Positions 17,812 through 26,274 of a DNA stretch of 64,000 nt are shown here, piece by piece. This DNA comes from BS150m-G50 sp964517435 (GTDB lineage Bacteria > CAIWAD01 > BS150m-G50). Below the pieces are notes generated by a model, which saw only the letters and a program-made list of their open reading frames with translations, made no database searches and had not been told where the DNA came from. Location of the stretch: positions 19,974-83,973 of the forward strand of contig CAZFEC010000007.1 in the NCBI GenBank assembly GCA_964517435.1. Reading direction: 5' to 3'. The position numbers and the translations under genes are program-made. Within the stretch, counting starts at the first letter, position 1. Each line of letters opens with the position of its first letter.

Positions 17812-18828
17812 ATGAGTGCGAACGATACCGAAGCCAAGGTGGCGGAAAAGAAGGCTCCGGCCGCACCGGTCAACCTGCAGCTGGTCACCTCGCCCCACAA
17901 CCACACCCGCTGGAGCACCGCCGCGCTGATGTGGCTGGTGTCCGCGTCGCTGCTGCCGACGCTGGTGGCGGCGCTGGTCTTCTTCGGGTGGCGCGCGCTG
18001 CTGCTGGTGCTGGTCGCCATCGTCGGCGCCGTAGGCACGGAGTGGCTGATCAACAGCTGGCGGCGGCTGCCGTTCTCGCTGGGTGACGGCAGCGCCCTGC
18101 TCACCGGCCTGCTGCTCGGCCTGATCCTGCCGCCTTCCTTTCCACTGCTGGGCGCACTGCTGGGCGGTGTCATCGCCATCGGGCTGGGCAAGGCGGTCTT
18201 CGGCGGTCTGGGTGCCAACATCTTCAATCCCGCCCTGGTCGGTCGAGCCTTTCTGCAGGCGGCATTCCCGGTCGCCATGACCACCTGGACCATCAACAAA
18301 CTGAGCGTCGACGCCGTCAGCTCCGCCACGCCGCTGGCGATCATGAAATTCCGCGAGGCGGGTGTGACGGCCCTCGAGGCGATTACCCCTTACAGCGAGA
18401 TGCTGCTGGGTACCACCGCCGGCTGTCTGGGCGAAACGTCCGCCCTGGCGGTCCTGATCGGCGGCGCGATCCTGCTCATCACCCAGGTCGCCAACTGGCG
18501 CATCCCGGCGGCGATGACGCTGGGCGCAATACTGCTCGGCGGCATCCTTTGGTTGATCGATCCGGCGCTTTACCCCAACCCACTGTTCCACCTGCTCTCG
18601 GGCGGTTTCCTCTTCGGCGCCCTTTTCATGGCGACCGACCTGGTCACCTCCCCCCTGACCGGCCGGGGAATGTGGTATTTCGGTTTCGGCATCGGTGTCT
18701 TGACCGTGCTGATCCGTCTCTTCGGTGGTCTGCCGGAAGGTGTGATGTTTTCGATACTGTTGATGAACGCCACCGTCCCGCTGATAAACCGCTGGACCAG
18801 ACCCAAAGTATTCGGGGAGGCGAAATGA
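17812..18828 (+). CDS. rnfD: Rnf complex subunit D (membrane, covalent FMN)
   Basis: A 338-residue integral membrane subunit with about nine or ten helices. SSPHNHTRWST-like text at the N-terminus (VTSPHNHTRWSTAALM) matches RnfD/NqrB. The covalent FMN site is SSATPLAIMKF with T173 as the acceptor threonine. GGFLFGALFMATDLVTSP and LTGRGMWYFGFGIGVLT are conserved C-terminal blocks. FMN attachment is expected from the ApbE encoded downstream. Its stop overlaps the rnfG start as ATGA. Confidence 0.95.
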   Translation: MSANDTEAKVAEKKAPAAPVNLQLVTSPHNHTRWSTAALMWLVSASLLPTLVAALVFFGWRALLLVLVAIVGAVGTEWLINSWRRLPFSLGDGSALLTGLLLGLILPPSFPLLGALLGGVIAIGLGKAVFGGLGANIFNPALVGRAFLQAAFPVAMTTWTINKLSVDAVSSATPLAIMKFREAGVTALEAITPYSEMLLGTTAGCLGETSALAVLIGGAILLITQVANWRIPAAMTLGAILLGGILWLIDPALYPNPLFHLLSGGFLFGALFMATDLVTSPLTGRGMWYFGFGIGVLTVLIRLFGGLPEGVMFSILLMNATVPLINRWTRPKVFGEAK

Positions 18829-19526
18829 ACACGATAATACAGATGTTGCTGACGCTATGCTGCGTAGGGCTGTTCTCCGGCGGCGCGCTGTCGCTGGTCA
18901 ACAGCTGGGCCGACCCCAAGATCAAGTACAACGAGCTGCAGGAGAAACTGGCGGCCGTCAAGGAGGTCGTGCCGGGCGGCAGCGATTCCAAGCCGCTCAC
19001 CGAACTGCTGCCCGCCGCTACGGAGCCGCTGCCGGACGCTTTCCAGGTTTACGACGACGCCGGCAGCCCGTTGGGTTGGGCGTTGACCGGTGCCGGTAAC
19101 GGCTTCCAGGGTAAGATTCACCTGATGGTGGGGCTCTCCGCCGATCTGACCGAAACCCGCGGCCTGAAAGTACTCAAGGATTCCGAGACGCCGGGGCTGG
19201 GCACCAAGATCCGCGATGGTGCTTTCCCACAACAGTTCTACAGCATCGAGGGGGACGGACATCTCAACATCAGCGACGGTTTGAACGTGGTTAAGCGGAT
19301 GCGGGAAGCGGCGCACGAAGTGGAATACATCACCGGCGCCACCATCTCCTCGAAAGCGGTCGTGGATATTCTGAACGACATCGTCCCGCAGTTGCGGGAG
19401 GTGTTGGCGGCGAACGGCCTGCAATCAGACGTCCCCGGTGGCGGGAACGTCGCTGGTAGCGGGAACGTCGCTGGTAGCGGGAGCGCCGCTGGTAGCGGGA
19501 GCGCCGCGAAAGGAGCCGGCCGATGA
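18825..19526 (+). CDS. rnfG: Rnf complex subunit G (covalent FMN) with a low-complexity tail
   Basis: A 233-residue subunit with one N-terminal membrane helix (MLLTLCCVGLFSGGALSLV) and a periplasmic FMN-binding domain. Conserved stretches are FQGKIHLMVGLSADL, LKDSETPGLGTKIRD and ITGATISSKAVVDIL, with T173 as the FMN-acceptor threonine. After the normal end of the family the protein carries a roughly 35-residue Gly/Ser/Ala tail encoded by a perfect 18-bp tandem array. The ATG overlaps the rnfD stop, and its own TGA overlaps the rnfE start (ATGA). Confidence 0.93.
   Translation: MNTIIQMLLTLCCVGLFSGGALSLVNSWADPKIKYNELQEKLAAVKEVVPGGSDSKPLTELLPAATEPLPDAFQVYDDAGSPLGWALTGAGNGFQGKIHLMVGLSADLTETRGLKVLKDSETPGLGTKIRDGAFPQQFYSIEGDGHLNISDGLNVVKRMREAAHEVEYITGATISSKAVVDILNDIVPQLREVLAANGLQSDVPGGGNVAGSGNVAGSGSAAGSGSAAKGAGR
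19437..19508 (+). repeat. Four-unit 18-bp tandem repeat at the 3' end of rnfG
   Basis: Four head-to-tail units of 18 bp begin GGTGGC or GGTAGC and encode GGGNVA, GSGNVA, GSGSAA and GSGSAA. Units 1-2 share the GGGAACGTCGCT half and units 3-4 share GGGAGCGCCGC, which suggests stepwise duplication. Each unit is a multiple of three, so copy-number change would keep the frame. Confidence 0.9.
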
Positions 19527-20248
19527 GCAAACAGACGACGCGTGCAACCGAATTCATGAAGGGACTCTGGGATCATAACCCGGTGCTGCGCCAGCTGCTG
19601 GGGCTCTGCCCCACCCTGGCGGTGACAGTATCGGCCCTCAACGGCCTGGCAATGGGCCTGGCGACCACTTTCGTACTGGTTTCCGCCAGCCTGCTGATCT
19701 CGCTGATCCGGAAGCTGATTCCCAACCAGGTGCGTATCGCCTCCTTCATCGTGGTCATCGCCACCTTCGTAACAATCGTCGACCTGGTGATGAAGGCGCA
19801 GTTCCCCGCCATGAGCAAGGCGCTGGGCGCTTTCATCCCGCTGATCGTGGTCAATTGCCTGATCCTGGGTCGCCAGGAAGCCTTCGCCTCCCGCAACAAT
19901 CCGGGCCGGGCATTGCTGGACGCTGTCGGCATGGGTATCGGCTTTACCCTGACGCTGATCGTGCTGGGCGCCGTGCGTGAACTGCTGGGCACCGGCAGGA
20001 TTTTCGAAGCGACCGTGCTGCCCGGCTGGGAGCCGTGGGTGGTCATGATTCTGCCGGCCGGCGCCTTCTTCACGCTGGGCCTGATGCTGGGCACCGCCAA
20101 TATCATCACCCGCCGGCGCGAATTGTCGCAACGGCTGGCGCTGGTGCCGGTCGCCGCGCCACAACCCGCGGCGGCAGCGGAAGTTGAAACCGCACCGGAG
20201 GCCGAGGGTGACGACACCAGAGGCGACAAGCCTGAGGAGGCCGCATAA
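19523..20248 (+). CDS. rnfE: Rnf complex subunit E (membrane)
   Basis: A 241-residue integral membrane subunit of the RnfE/NqrD family with six helices. GLWDHNPVLRQLLGLCPTLA at the N-terminus and IVVNCLILGRQEAFASRN in the middle are diagnostic. A roughly 35-residue Pro/Ala/Glu-rich cytoplasmic tail follows the last helix. Its start overlaps the rnfG stop and its TAA overlaps the rnfA ATG (TAATG), so translation is coupled. Confidence 0.95.
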   Translation: MSKQTTRATEFMKGLWDHNPVLRQLLGLCPTLAVTVSALNGLAMGLATTFVLVSASLLISLIRKLIPNQVRIASFIVVIATFVTIVDLVMKAQFPAMSKALGAFIPLIVVNCLILGRQEAFASRNNPGRALLDAVGMGIGFTLTLIVLGAVRELLGTGRIFEATVLPGWEPWVVMILPAGAFFTLGLMLGTANIITRRRELSQRLALVPVAAPQPAAAAEVETAPEAEGDDTRGDKPEEAA

Positions 20249-20820
20249 TGGAACTCTTTCTGATTTTCCTGTCGGCGGCGGTGGTCAACAACTTCGTACT
20301 GAGTTACTTTCTCGGCATCTGCCCCTTCGTCGGAGTCTCCGGCAAGATCAGCAGCGCCTTCTCGATGGGCATGGCCACCACCTTCGTCATGACCATGACC
20401 GCCATGGTCACCTGGCTGATCAAGCACTTCATCCTGGTACCACTGAACCTCGAATTTCTGGAGACGGTCTCCTTCATCCTGGTGATCGCCTCGCTGGTAC
20501 AGTTCGTCGAGATGGTGATCAAGAAGGTGAGCCAGCCGCTTTACCGGGCGCTGGGCATCTTCCTGCCGCTGATCACGACCAACTGCGCCATCATGGGCCT
20601 GGCGCTGTTCATCCAGCTGCGGGAGTACAGTTTCCTGGAAGGTCTGATCTACGGTATCGGCGCGGGGGCTGGCTTCACGCTGGCGATCTCGCTGATGGCC
20701 GGCATCCGGGAGGAGCTGGAACTGGCCGCCGTGCCGCGCAGCCTGCAGGGCGCGGGCATCACCATGATCGTCGCCGGCATCATGGCGCTGGCCTTCATGG
20801 GTTTTGCCGGGATGATCTAA
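20248..20820 (+). CDS. rnfA: Rnf complex subunit A (membrane)
   Basis: A 190-residue integral membrane subunit of the RnfA/NqrE family, paralogous to RnfE. Conserved text: FLSAAVVNNFVLSYFLGICP, FVGVSGKISSAFSMGMATT, and LPLITTNCAIMGLALF, whose cysteine pairs with the one in RnfE to hold an iron-sulfur cluster in the membrane (known for the family). Length and motifs are complete. Confidence 0.96.
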   Translation: MELFLIFLSAAVVNNFVLSYFLGICPFVGVSGKISSAFSMGMATTFVMTMTAMVTWLIKHFILVPLNLEFLETVSFILVIASLVQFVEMVIKKVSQPLYRALGIFLPLITTNCAIMGLALFIQLREYSFLEGLIYGIGAGAGFTLAISLMAGIREELELAAVPRSLQGAGITMIVAGIMALAFMGFAGMI

Positions 20821-20861
20821 CCGCGCGCGGCGTTAGAAAGCCAAATACTGGAGGAAGATAA

Positions 20862-21602
20862 ATGTCAACAAGACGCAATTTTCTGAAGACTTCACTGCTG
20901 GGCGGTTCCGCTTTCGGGCTGGGTCTGGCCGCCGGCCTGCTGCCGTTCCACTCCCGGAGCGCTGACCGTTTCGTACTGCAGGCCTACCTGCCGGCGGATG
21001 CCGAAACGCTGCGTCTGGCCGTACAGGCGTTCGCCGCCGGTCTGCCGGCCGCGCGGAAGCTGCCGCAACCGCAGTTGCAGGCGGAGCAGCGTTGGCAGCG
21101 CAGTCTGCTGGAGGGGCTGGAGGCGAGCGGTCGCGAATTGAGCGGCGTAAGCTCGAGCCGGCTGGAACTGCACGTTGAACCGGTGGCCTTTGCCACCGCG
21201 TCCGACCTGCTGCTGCAGAACCGCGGACAGGTGCTCGATCCCGCCAGCGACTTCGGTGCGCAATTGCTGGGACTGCGTGCGCAGTTGCGGGAACAGCCCG
21301 CGGCGCTGTCGCTGAGTGCGGTTTACAGCGATAATCCCTGGTCCGATCTGCTGCACGGCGGCAAGCGGTCGCTGTTGATCGATCGCCAGGGCGCGGTGGA
21401 ACGGCTGACGCTGGACGGCCGCGAACGGGAACTGACGCTGGCGGGACCCGCCGGTGAAACGCGCCTGCGCCTGGACGACCGGGGCGTGCAGGTTGTGGAA
21501 GCCGGTTGTCGGCATCGCCACTGCCAGAAGCAGGGCTTGATCAGCGAGCCGGGTGAGCGCATCGTCTGTGCGCCCAACCGGCTGCTGTTGACCATCGCGT
21601 AG
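20862..21602 (+). CDS. Tat-exported protein with C-terminal NusG domain II, Rnf-associated
   Basis: A 246-residue protein with a twin-arginine signal (STRRNFLKTSLLGG, followed by a hydrophobic stretch to about residue 28). The long middle region is helical and not recognised. The C-terminal part, roughly 165-246, matches the stand-alone NusG domain II often found beside Rnf genes: VVEAGCRHRHCQKQGLISEP followed by ERIVCAPNRLLLTI, where the family has a Cys-x4-Cys and 'IVCLPN'. GGAGGAAG precedes the ATG. Fusion of a Tat-exported module to this domain is not something I can name; its placement between rnfA and apbE suggests an accessory role for Rnf assembly or flavinylation. Confidence 0.75.
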   Translation: MSTRRNFLKTSLLGGSAFGLGLAAGLLPFHSRSADRFVLQAYLPADAETLRLAVQAFAAGLPAARKLPQPQLQAEQRWQRSLLEGLEASGRELSGVSSSRLELHVEPVAFATASDLLLQNRGQVLDPASDFGAQLLGLRAQLREQPAALSLSAVYSDNPWSDLLHGGKRSLLIDRQGAVERLTLDGRERELTLAGPAGETRLRLDDRGVQVVEAGCRHRHCQKQGLISEPGERIVCAPNRLLLTIA

Positions 21603-21604
21603 AT

Positions 21605-22657
21605 ATGCCGGTAATCTCCCCGGTAGTGAAAAAACCGGGCCGGGAAGCGCGTCGCTGGCTGCGGCCGGTGGTGTTGTTGATGCTGCTTGCGGCGACCGGC
21701 TGGCTGATCGGTCATGCCGTCGGTGCTCTTTGGGATTGGCGGGGAAAGCCGTTCCAGGTTTCCCATCCGGCGCTGGGCACGCTGGTCGAGATCAGCGTGC
21801 GACCGCAGGCCGGTCTGACGGAGGCGGAGCTGTGGCTGGCGGCGGAACAGGCTTTCTTTGAGATCGACCGGGTGGATCGTCTCTTCTCGACCCATAAGAT
21901 CGCGGGGGAAGAGATAACGGAGCCGGAACAGGGTTCCATCGGCCCGGCTTACGGTCCGGCCGACGCGACCGAACTGGCGGAGCTGCTGGAGGTGGCCGAG
22001 CTGGGTTTCGAGATCGGCCGCCTGTCGCGGGGAGCACTGGATCTGCGGCTGCGGACGCTGATTGAACTGTGGAACTTTGACAACGAACCGCGTATACCGG
22101 ATCCGAGACGGCTGGACAGCCTGATGTACCTGCGTCGCTTCCGGTCCGACTGGGACGGCGACCTGGCCGAGCTGCACTTCGGAGCGATCGCCAAGGGGTA
22201 CGCGGTGGACCGGGCTCTCGAAACGCTGGCGGCGGCCGGGGTGAAAGAGGCGCTGGTCAATGCCGGCGGTGAGATCCGGGCGCTGGGCGACGGCTGGACC
22301 GTCGGTGTGCAGCATCCGCGCCTGTCCGGCATGCTGCTGACCAAACTGGAGCCGGGCGAGCTGGCGGTCGCCACTTCCGGCGACTACGAACGCTACTTTG
22401 AAACGGGAGGCCGGCGTTATCACCACCTGCTGGACCCCGCCAGTGGCTGGCCGGCGGCGGATTGCCGCAGCGTGACGGTTGTCGCGCCCAGCTGCGCCCT
22501 CGCTGATGCCTGGGCGACGGCGTTGTTCGTGCTGGGTCCGGAGGCGGGGCTGCGGCTGGCGGAGGAATTGAAAACAATCGAGGCGCTGATCGTGGGAGCC
22601 GACGGCCGGGAACAACAGACCGGCGGTTTTAAACGGTTACGCCGCAACACCATTTAA
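21605..22657 (+). CDS. apbE: FAD:protein FMN transferase ApbE
   Basis: Transfers FMN from FAD to a threonine of target proteins such as RnfD and RnfG, outside the cytoplasm. It has 350 residues with an N-terminal membrane anchor (VVLLMLLAATGWLIGHAVG). Family motifs are ALGTLVEISV, FFEIDRVDRLFSTH, ELHFGAIAKGYAVDRALE, ALVNAGGEIRALG, VATSGDYERYFE and YHHLLDPASGWPA. The start is 2 bases after the NusG-II gene. The end of the gene lies inside the first arm of a hairpin, so its 3' end is probably where the message is processed or partly terminated. Confidence 0.95.
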   Translation: MPVISPVVKKPGREARRWLRPVVLLMLLAATGWLIGHAVGALWDWRGKPFQVSHPALGTLVEISVRPQAGLTEAELWLAAEQAFFEIDRVDRLFSTHKIAGEEITEPEQGSIGPAYGPADATELAELLEVAELGFEIGRLSRGALDLRLRTLIELWNFDNEPRIPDPRRLDSLMYLRRFRSDWDGDLAELHFGAIAKGYAVDRALETLAAAGVKEALVNAGGEIRALGDGWTVGVQHPRLSGMLLTKLEPGELAVATSGDYERYFETGGRRYHHLLDPASGWPAADCRSVTVVAPSCALADAWATALFVLGPEAGLRLAEELKTIEALIVGADGREQQTGGFKRLRRNTI

Positions 22658-22719
22658 ACGGCAATGGAACATCGTCCGTTTGAAATGGTGTCTGGAATGC
22701 CGCCTTAGTCGGCATTCCA
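22647..22719 (+). repeat. Double hairpin at the 3' end of apbE, related to a second copy at 59247
   Basis: The first inverted repeat is ACACCATTTAAACGG (22647-22661) with CCGTTTGAAATGGTGT (22676-22691), and it contains the apbE stop codon. The second is TGGAATGCCG (22693-22702) with CGGCATTCCA (22710-22719), a perfect 10-bp stem with a 7-base loop. No T-run follows, so it is a poor intrinsic terminator; it may be an RNA-stabilising or REP-like element. The stretch 22662-22725 aligns imperfectly with 59246-59310 at the 3' end of nfo. Confidence 0.75.
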
Positions 22720-22767
22720 ATAAATAGAATGGAAAACAGACCGAACCTGAGTTCGAGGAGTCGATAA

Positions 22768-23631
22768 ATGGATGCCACACTGGGAATTTCGCTGTTGACG
22801 ATGGGCGGCCTCGGGGTCTTCTTCGCCGGAGCGCTGGCGATCGCCGACCGCAAGTTGCGGGTGGAAGAGGATCCCCGCATACACGCCGTGAACGAGGTAC
22901 TGCCGGGTGCGAACTGCGGCGCCTGCGGTGAAGCGGGTTGCCAGGCGTTCGCGGTTGCGGTCGTGGAAGAACGGCAAGAGGTCAACGGCTGTCCGGTCGG
23001 TGGCGGTGATACCGCGGAAGCGGTCGCGGCCGTGATGGGAGTCGACGCCGGCGAGACGATCAAGAAAGTAGCGCGGGTACACTGCCGCGGCGGTCACGGG
23101 CTGGTAAAGTCGAAAGCCGCCTACGACGGGCCGGTCAAGTGCTCCGCCCTGGTGCTGGTGGGCGGCGGCGAGCAGGCCTGCATGTGGGGTTGTACCGGTG
23201 GCGGTGATTGCGTCGCGGCTTGCCAGTTCGATGCCATCTTCATCAACGCGGCGGGGCTGCCGGAAGTGATCGACGAACTCTGCACCGGCTGCGGTGCCTG
23301 TGCGCGCGCCTGTCCGCGTCAGGTCATCGAGATGCATCCGGTGACGCGTGAGCACTTCGTGTTCTGCTGCAGTCACGACGATCCCAAGACGTCGCGCAAG
23401 ACCTGCAAGGTGGCCTGCATCGGTTGCGGCATCTGCACCCGCAAGACGGAGGATTCCGCCTACATGAACGACGGCCTGGCGGTCATCGACTACGAGAAGC
23501 TGAATCCGGAGATCGTGCCGTTCGAGAAATGCCCTACCGGCGCGATCGGGCCCTATACCCCGTATGCGCAACAAAAGAGGGGTGAGTTGAGAGCGGCGCT
23601 GCGCAAGCCGAGCCCCCTGCCGCCGGCGTAA
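22768..23631 (+). CDS. rnfB: Rnf complex subunit B (ferredoxin-type electron entry)
   Basis: A 287-residue membrane-anchored iron-sulfur subunit that accepts electrons from ferredoxin. The N-terminal helix is ISLLTMGGLGVFFAGALAIA. The Fe-S domain motif is LPGANCGACGEAGCQAF followed by NGCPVGG. The C-terminal half holds ferredoxin cysteines: CMWGCTGGGDCVAACQF, CTGCGACARACPRQ, and later CKVACIGCGICTRK and KCPTGAI. GAGGAG precedes the ATG. Unusually, it is separated from rnfCDGEA by the NusG-II and apbE genes and 110 bases with two hairpins. Confidence 0.95.
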   Translation: MDATLGISLLTMGGLGVFFAGALAIADRKLRVEEDPRIHAVNEVLPGANCGACGEAGCQAFAVAVVEERQEVNGCPVGGGDTAEAVAAVMGVDAGETIKKVARVHCRGGHGLVKSKAAYDGPVKCSALVLVGGGEQACMWGCTGGGDCVAACQFDAIFINAAGLPEVIDELCTGCGACARACPRQVIEMHPVTREHFVFCCSHDDPKTSRKTCKVACIGCGICTRKTEDSAYMNDGLAVIDYEKLNPEIVPFEKCPTGAIGPYTPYAQQKRGELRAALRKPSPLPPA

Positions 23632-23692
23632 TCGGCGGCACGCTGAGCCGGCACGCCCGCGCTCAGGCCGGGCAAAACAATCGAACCAATAG

Positions 23693-23724
23693 CAGCAGGG
23701 CGGTAAACCCTGCTGTTTGCTTTC
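23693..23724 (+). terminator. Intrinsic terminator after rnfB
   Basis: CAGCAGGG (23693-23700), loop CGGTAAA, CCCTGCTG (23708-23715), then TTTGCTTTC. An 8-bp GC-rich stem followed by a T-rich tract fits a Rho-independent terminator or attenuator between rnfB and rseC. Confidence 0.65.
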
Positions 23725-23742
23725 AGACCAGGAAAATCGAAG

Positions 23743-24246
23743 ATGACCACACAAACCCATGAGCCTCGCAAGCACGGCGAACCTCGTTTACGGGGCGAAC
23801 AGCTGATCGAAGAGGGGATCGTCGTCGAGACGGCGGCGGGCACACCCCCTCGCGCCCGGGTGATGATGGTGGCGGGTGAGGCCTGCTCCGCCTGTGCGGC
23901 CAGCTTCATCTGCAAACCGGAGGATGCCGACAAGCGCACGCTGGAAGCGGCCGATCCGATCGGCGTCAAACCGGGCGACCGGGTGGTGATCGCCGTAACC
24001 GGCGGCGAAGTGCTGAAGGCCAGTTTCCTCGTCTACGGCCTGCCGTTGCTGCTGCTGGTGATCGGCGTGGCGGGGGGCATGTGGCTGCTGCCCGAGAATC
24101 TGTCGGGACGAGAGCCGCTGGCGTTTCTGATCGGGCTTCTTCTAGTGGCCTTGGGACTGTTTGGTGTGCACCGGCGGGAACGCGCCCGACGCCGGGCCGG
24201 TCTGGACCCGCTGCCGGCGACGATACTCAGGAAGGTGGAAGAGTGA
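23743..24246 (+). CDS. rseC: SoxR-reducing system protein RseC-like
   Basis: A 167-residue membrane protein of the RseC/RnfI-type family that often accompanies Rnf. The N-terminal small beta domain carries four cysteines in CSACAASFIC-like spacing (EACSACAASFICKPED). GVKPGDRVVIAVTGGEVLKAS is the conserved middle. Two membrane helices follow (LVYGLPLLLLVIGVAGGMWL and LAFLIGLLLVALGLFGV), then a basic tail. The N-terminal 20 residues (HEPRKHGEPRLRGEQL) extend beyond the usual start. It closes the Rnf region. Confidence 0.85.
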   Translation: MTTQTHEPRKHGEPRLRGEQLIEEGIVVETAAGTPPRARVMMVAGEACSACAASFICKPEDADKRTLEAADPIGVKPGDRVVIAVTGGEVLKASFLVYGLPLLLLVIGVAGGMWLLPENLSGREPLAFLIGLLLVALGLFGVHRRERARRRAGLDPLPATILRKVEE

Positions 24247-24587
24247 TTCCATCGATGGCCAGCGCTTCAACCACAACTACCCACTCCCCTCTGCGATAAC
24301 ACAAGTCCACGACACACCACAGTAGCCTGCAAGCATCATCTTTGCAGCCGACAGTATGGCCTCTAGGCTGCGGATGGTCAGGTTTTGTTGTTTACATAAC
24401 AGGGCGAGTTATTTGTATAAATACTAAAATGTTATCTGGGGCTCTTCAGAAAATCGAAGTTTAGTATTAGAATTTCATACACTTACCTTGGTCCGACCCT
24501 GGGTTATGGAGGAAGGTATCGGCACAACTATTGCATCGCTAATCTGCGTTATCAACGCAATATCGACATGCCGAAGAGGAGTAGGTC
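24247..24587. other. Gene-free stretch with a palindrome and a GGTCCGACC box
   Basis: 341 AT-richer bases. A palindrome runs from AATACTAAA (24420-24428) to TTTAGTATT (24460-24468). The 17 bases AAATACTAAAATGTTAT at 24419-24435 recur exactly at 50350-50366. A diverged GGTCCGACCCTGGGTT box lies at 24490-24505. GAGGAG at 24575-24580 is the ribosome site of the next gene. No coding sequence seen. Confidence 0.7.
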
Positions 24588-25010
24588 ATGAAAGTCACTG
24601 ATACTTCTGGATTTAATCCGCAAGAGATCTTCGCCAGGATGCAGACGCAGCCGCTGAACGAGGCGCAGAAAACCCAGCTCACGGAAATTCTTGCCAAGTA
24701 CGACCCGGAAAACTTTTCCAACCACGATCGCGCCAAGATGCGCAAGGATCTGCGGATGGCGGCGATTCCCCCGTCGCAGCAAACTTTTCAGATCCTGGAA
24801 GATGCCGGCTTCTCCAAACCGGTCGGTAAAGGCGCCCTGCGCGGCGGCGTGATTTCGCATGCGGCCCGCAACAAGTCCACTCTGATGGAACTGCTCGATG
24901 AACTCAAGGCGGGTGAGATCACCGACAAAGAGTTCGCGAACCAGGTCGAGGATATCAAGCAGGAGCTGGGTGTTTCCATCGGCGAGATGATCGACAATAC
25001 CATCGGGTAG
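24588..25010 (+). CDS. Hypothetical 140-residue helical protein
   Basis: A soluble, mostly helical protein with no signal or membrane segment. It starts MKVTDTSGFNPQEIFARMQ and contains KTQLTEILAKYDPENFS and LMELLDELKAGEITDKEFAN, which look like helix-loop-helix units but lack a clear EF-hand calcium loop. GAGGAG 7 bases before the ATG supports the start. Stand-alone gene; the function is not recognised. The pattern is loosely reminiscent of small cytosolic regulators, but that is a guess. Confidence 0.65.
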   Translation: MKVTDTSGFNPQEIFARMQTQPLNEAQKTQLTEILAKYDPENFSNHDRAKMRKDLRMAAIPPSQQTFQILEDAGFSKPVGKGALRGGVISHAARNKSTLMELLDELKAGEITDKEFANQVEDIKQELGVSIGEMIDNTIG

Positions 25011-25052
25011 TTGCGCCATCTCCGCGACGCGGTTTCTTCCTCGCGAAGATAT

Positions 25053-26264
25053 CTAGTTCTCGAACCGAATCCCCAGTTCGTGGTACTCCGTGCCGACCCA
25101 GCCGTGACCTCGGTCTCCATCAGTGTACAAGCTGTAGTTATAGTAAAGATTCACATGAGCGATGAGGAACCCCAGCCAACCGTTTTGCCGTAACGCCGGG
25201 TGCGATTTGAAATTTTGCTTCATCCCGGTTGTCTGGATCCCAAAACCCACCGTGTCCAAAGTGTTAGCGGTTATGTATCCATCAGTATTGTAGTCCCATC
25301 GGTATTCATACAGCTCGCCTAAGCGCCAGGTTAGAATCTCCCTCACGGTAATTTCCAATCCCACCGAAGTGTCGCCCGGATCGAAAAGTGAGCCGGCGAA
25401 GGGTATGTATTCCTCCTGATCGTCCACCAGGAGCACGTTATGACTCTTGGCCGCGTGCACTCTTAGCAGCGGCACGGAACGCCAGCGCCATTCACAGGCC
25501 CCGGCGATACTCCAGAGAGCCTGACGCGGCAGCGGGTCACCCTGGTCGGGATTTACATAATAGAAAGTCCCTTTGCTAATGAAGTTCTCCGCGACCTGGA
25601 AACCAATATCACAGCGGAATGCGTCGGACGTCGATTGATAGAGACGGGCGGTTGCACCTAGGCTCCAGTCCTGAAGAGTTTTTTCTCCCTCCGCGACTAA
25701 AGATGAAACCGACTTGCTCTTCACGAAGTCCATGCCCCAGCCCGCGCTGGCAGTCAGGTCGTTCAACCAGGAACGGTGCCATTTATGACGCCATTCAATC
25801 CCGCCGCGCAAAACATAATTCCTGTTCCAGCTTTCGACATAGTCCTCCACCTCGCCGCTTTCACTATCTACCAAGGGCTGGCGGCCGTAGTCGAGGAGAA
25901 TGCGAACCAGGGAAAGGTTCAGAAAGAGTTTCTGTTCACCGAAGATTTTGAGTGGAAATCCGGCTCGATACGCTTCCGCGTCGTAGTAGATATCCCAAGG
26001 AAGCGACCACAACGGTACCCAGTCGACTTTGAAGAGGTTGCTGAAGCTGACCTGCTCACCATTTGCGGTGCCGGGGAAGAAATAGGTTTGGAAGGGATCG
26101 TCCTGTATCAAGGGGGAATAGGTCATACCCATGCTGTTGGCTGTGGCAGATGGCGAAATTCTCAAAAATAGAACTCCACACTGATTGATATTTGCGAACA
26201 GGGGTTTCGAGAGAATCAGGTTCAAAATGCAGGTCGCTACCAATGTGGTGGAATGTCTGAACAG
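25053..26264 (-). CDS. PorV/UPF0164-like outer-membrane beta-barrel protein, probable CTG start
   Basis: A 403-residue predicted outer-membrane protein. After a signal peptide ending SKPLFA, the mature part opens GVLFLRISPSATANSMGM, close to the 'FLKIGxGARAxGMG' opening of PorV/UPF0164 proteins that serve type IX secretion. Many aromatic beta-strand segments follow, ending ELGIRFEN. No ATG fits: the only in-frame TTG (26243) would cut off the basic start of the signal peptide. A CTG at 26262-26264 gives MFRHSTTLVATCILNLILS and has AGGGGGG 6 bases upstream, so I favour it. A repeat element ends about 10 bases upstream and may have displaced the native promoter. GC is lower than the core genes. 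Distant PorV homology is inference. Confidence 0.6.
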   Translation of the reverse strand: MFRHSTTLVATCILNLILSKPLFANINQCGVLFLRISPSATANSMGMTYSPLIQDDPFQTYFFPGTANGEQVSFSNLFKVDWVPLWSLPWDIYYDAEAYRAGFPLKIFGEQKLFLNLSLVRILLDYGRQPLVDSESGEVEDYVESWNRNYVLRGGIEWRHKWHRSWLNDLTASAGWGMDFVKSKSVSSLVAEGEKTLQDWSLGATARLYQSTSDAFRCDIGFQVAENFISKGTFYYVNPDQGDPLPRQALWSIAGACEWRWRSVPLLRVHAAKSHNVLLVDDQEEYIPFAGSLFDPGDTSVGLEITVREILTWRLGELYEYRWDYNTDGYITANTLDTVGFGIQTTGMKQNFKSHPALRQNGWLGFLIAHVNLYYNYSLYTDGDRGHGWVGTEYHELGIRFEN

Positions 26265-26274
26265 TTTATCCCCC

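Noticed and set aside
22647..22719. Calling the apbE hairpins a standard Rho-independent terminator
   Set aside because: No T-tract follows either stem; kept as a structured repeat instead.
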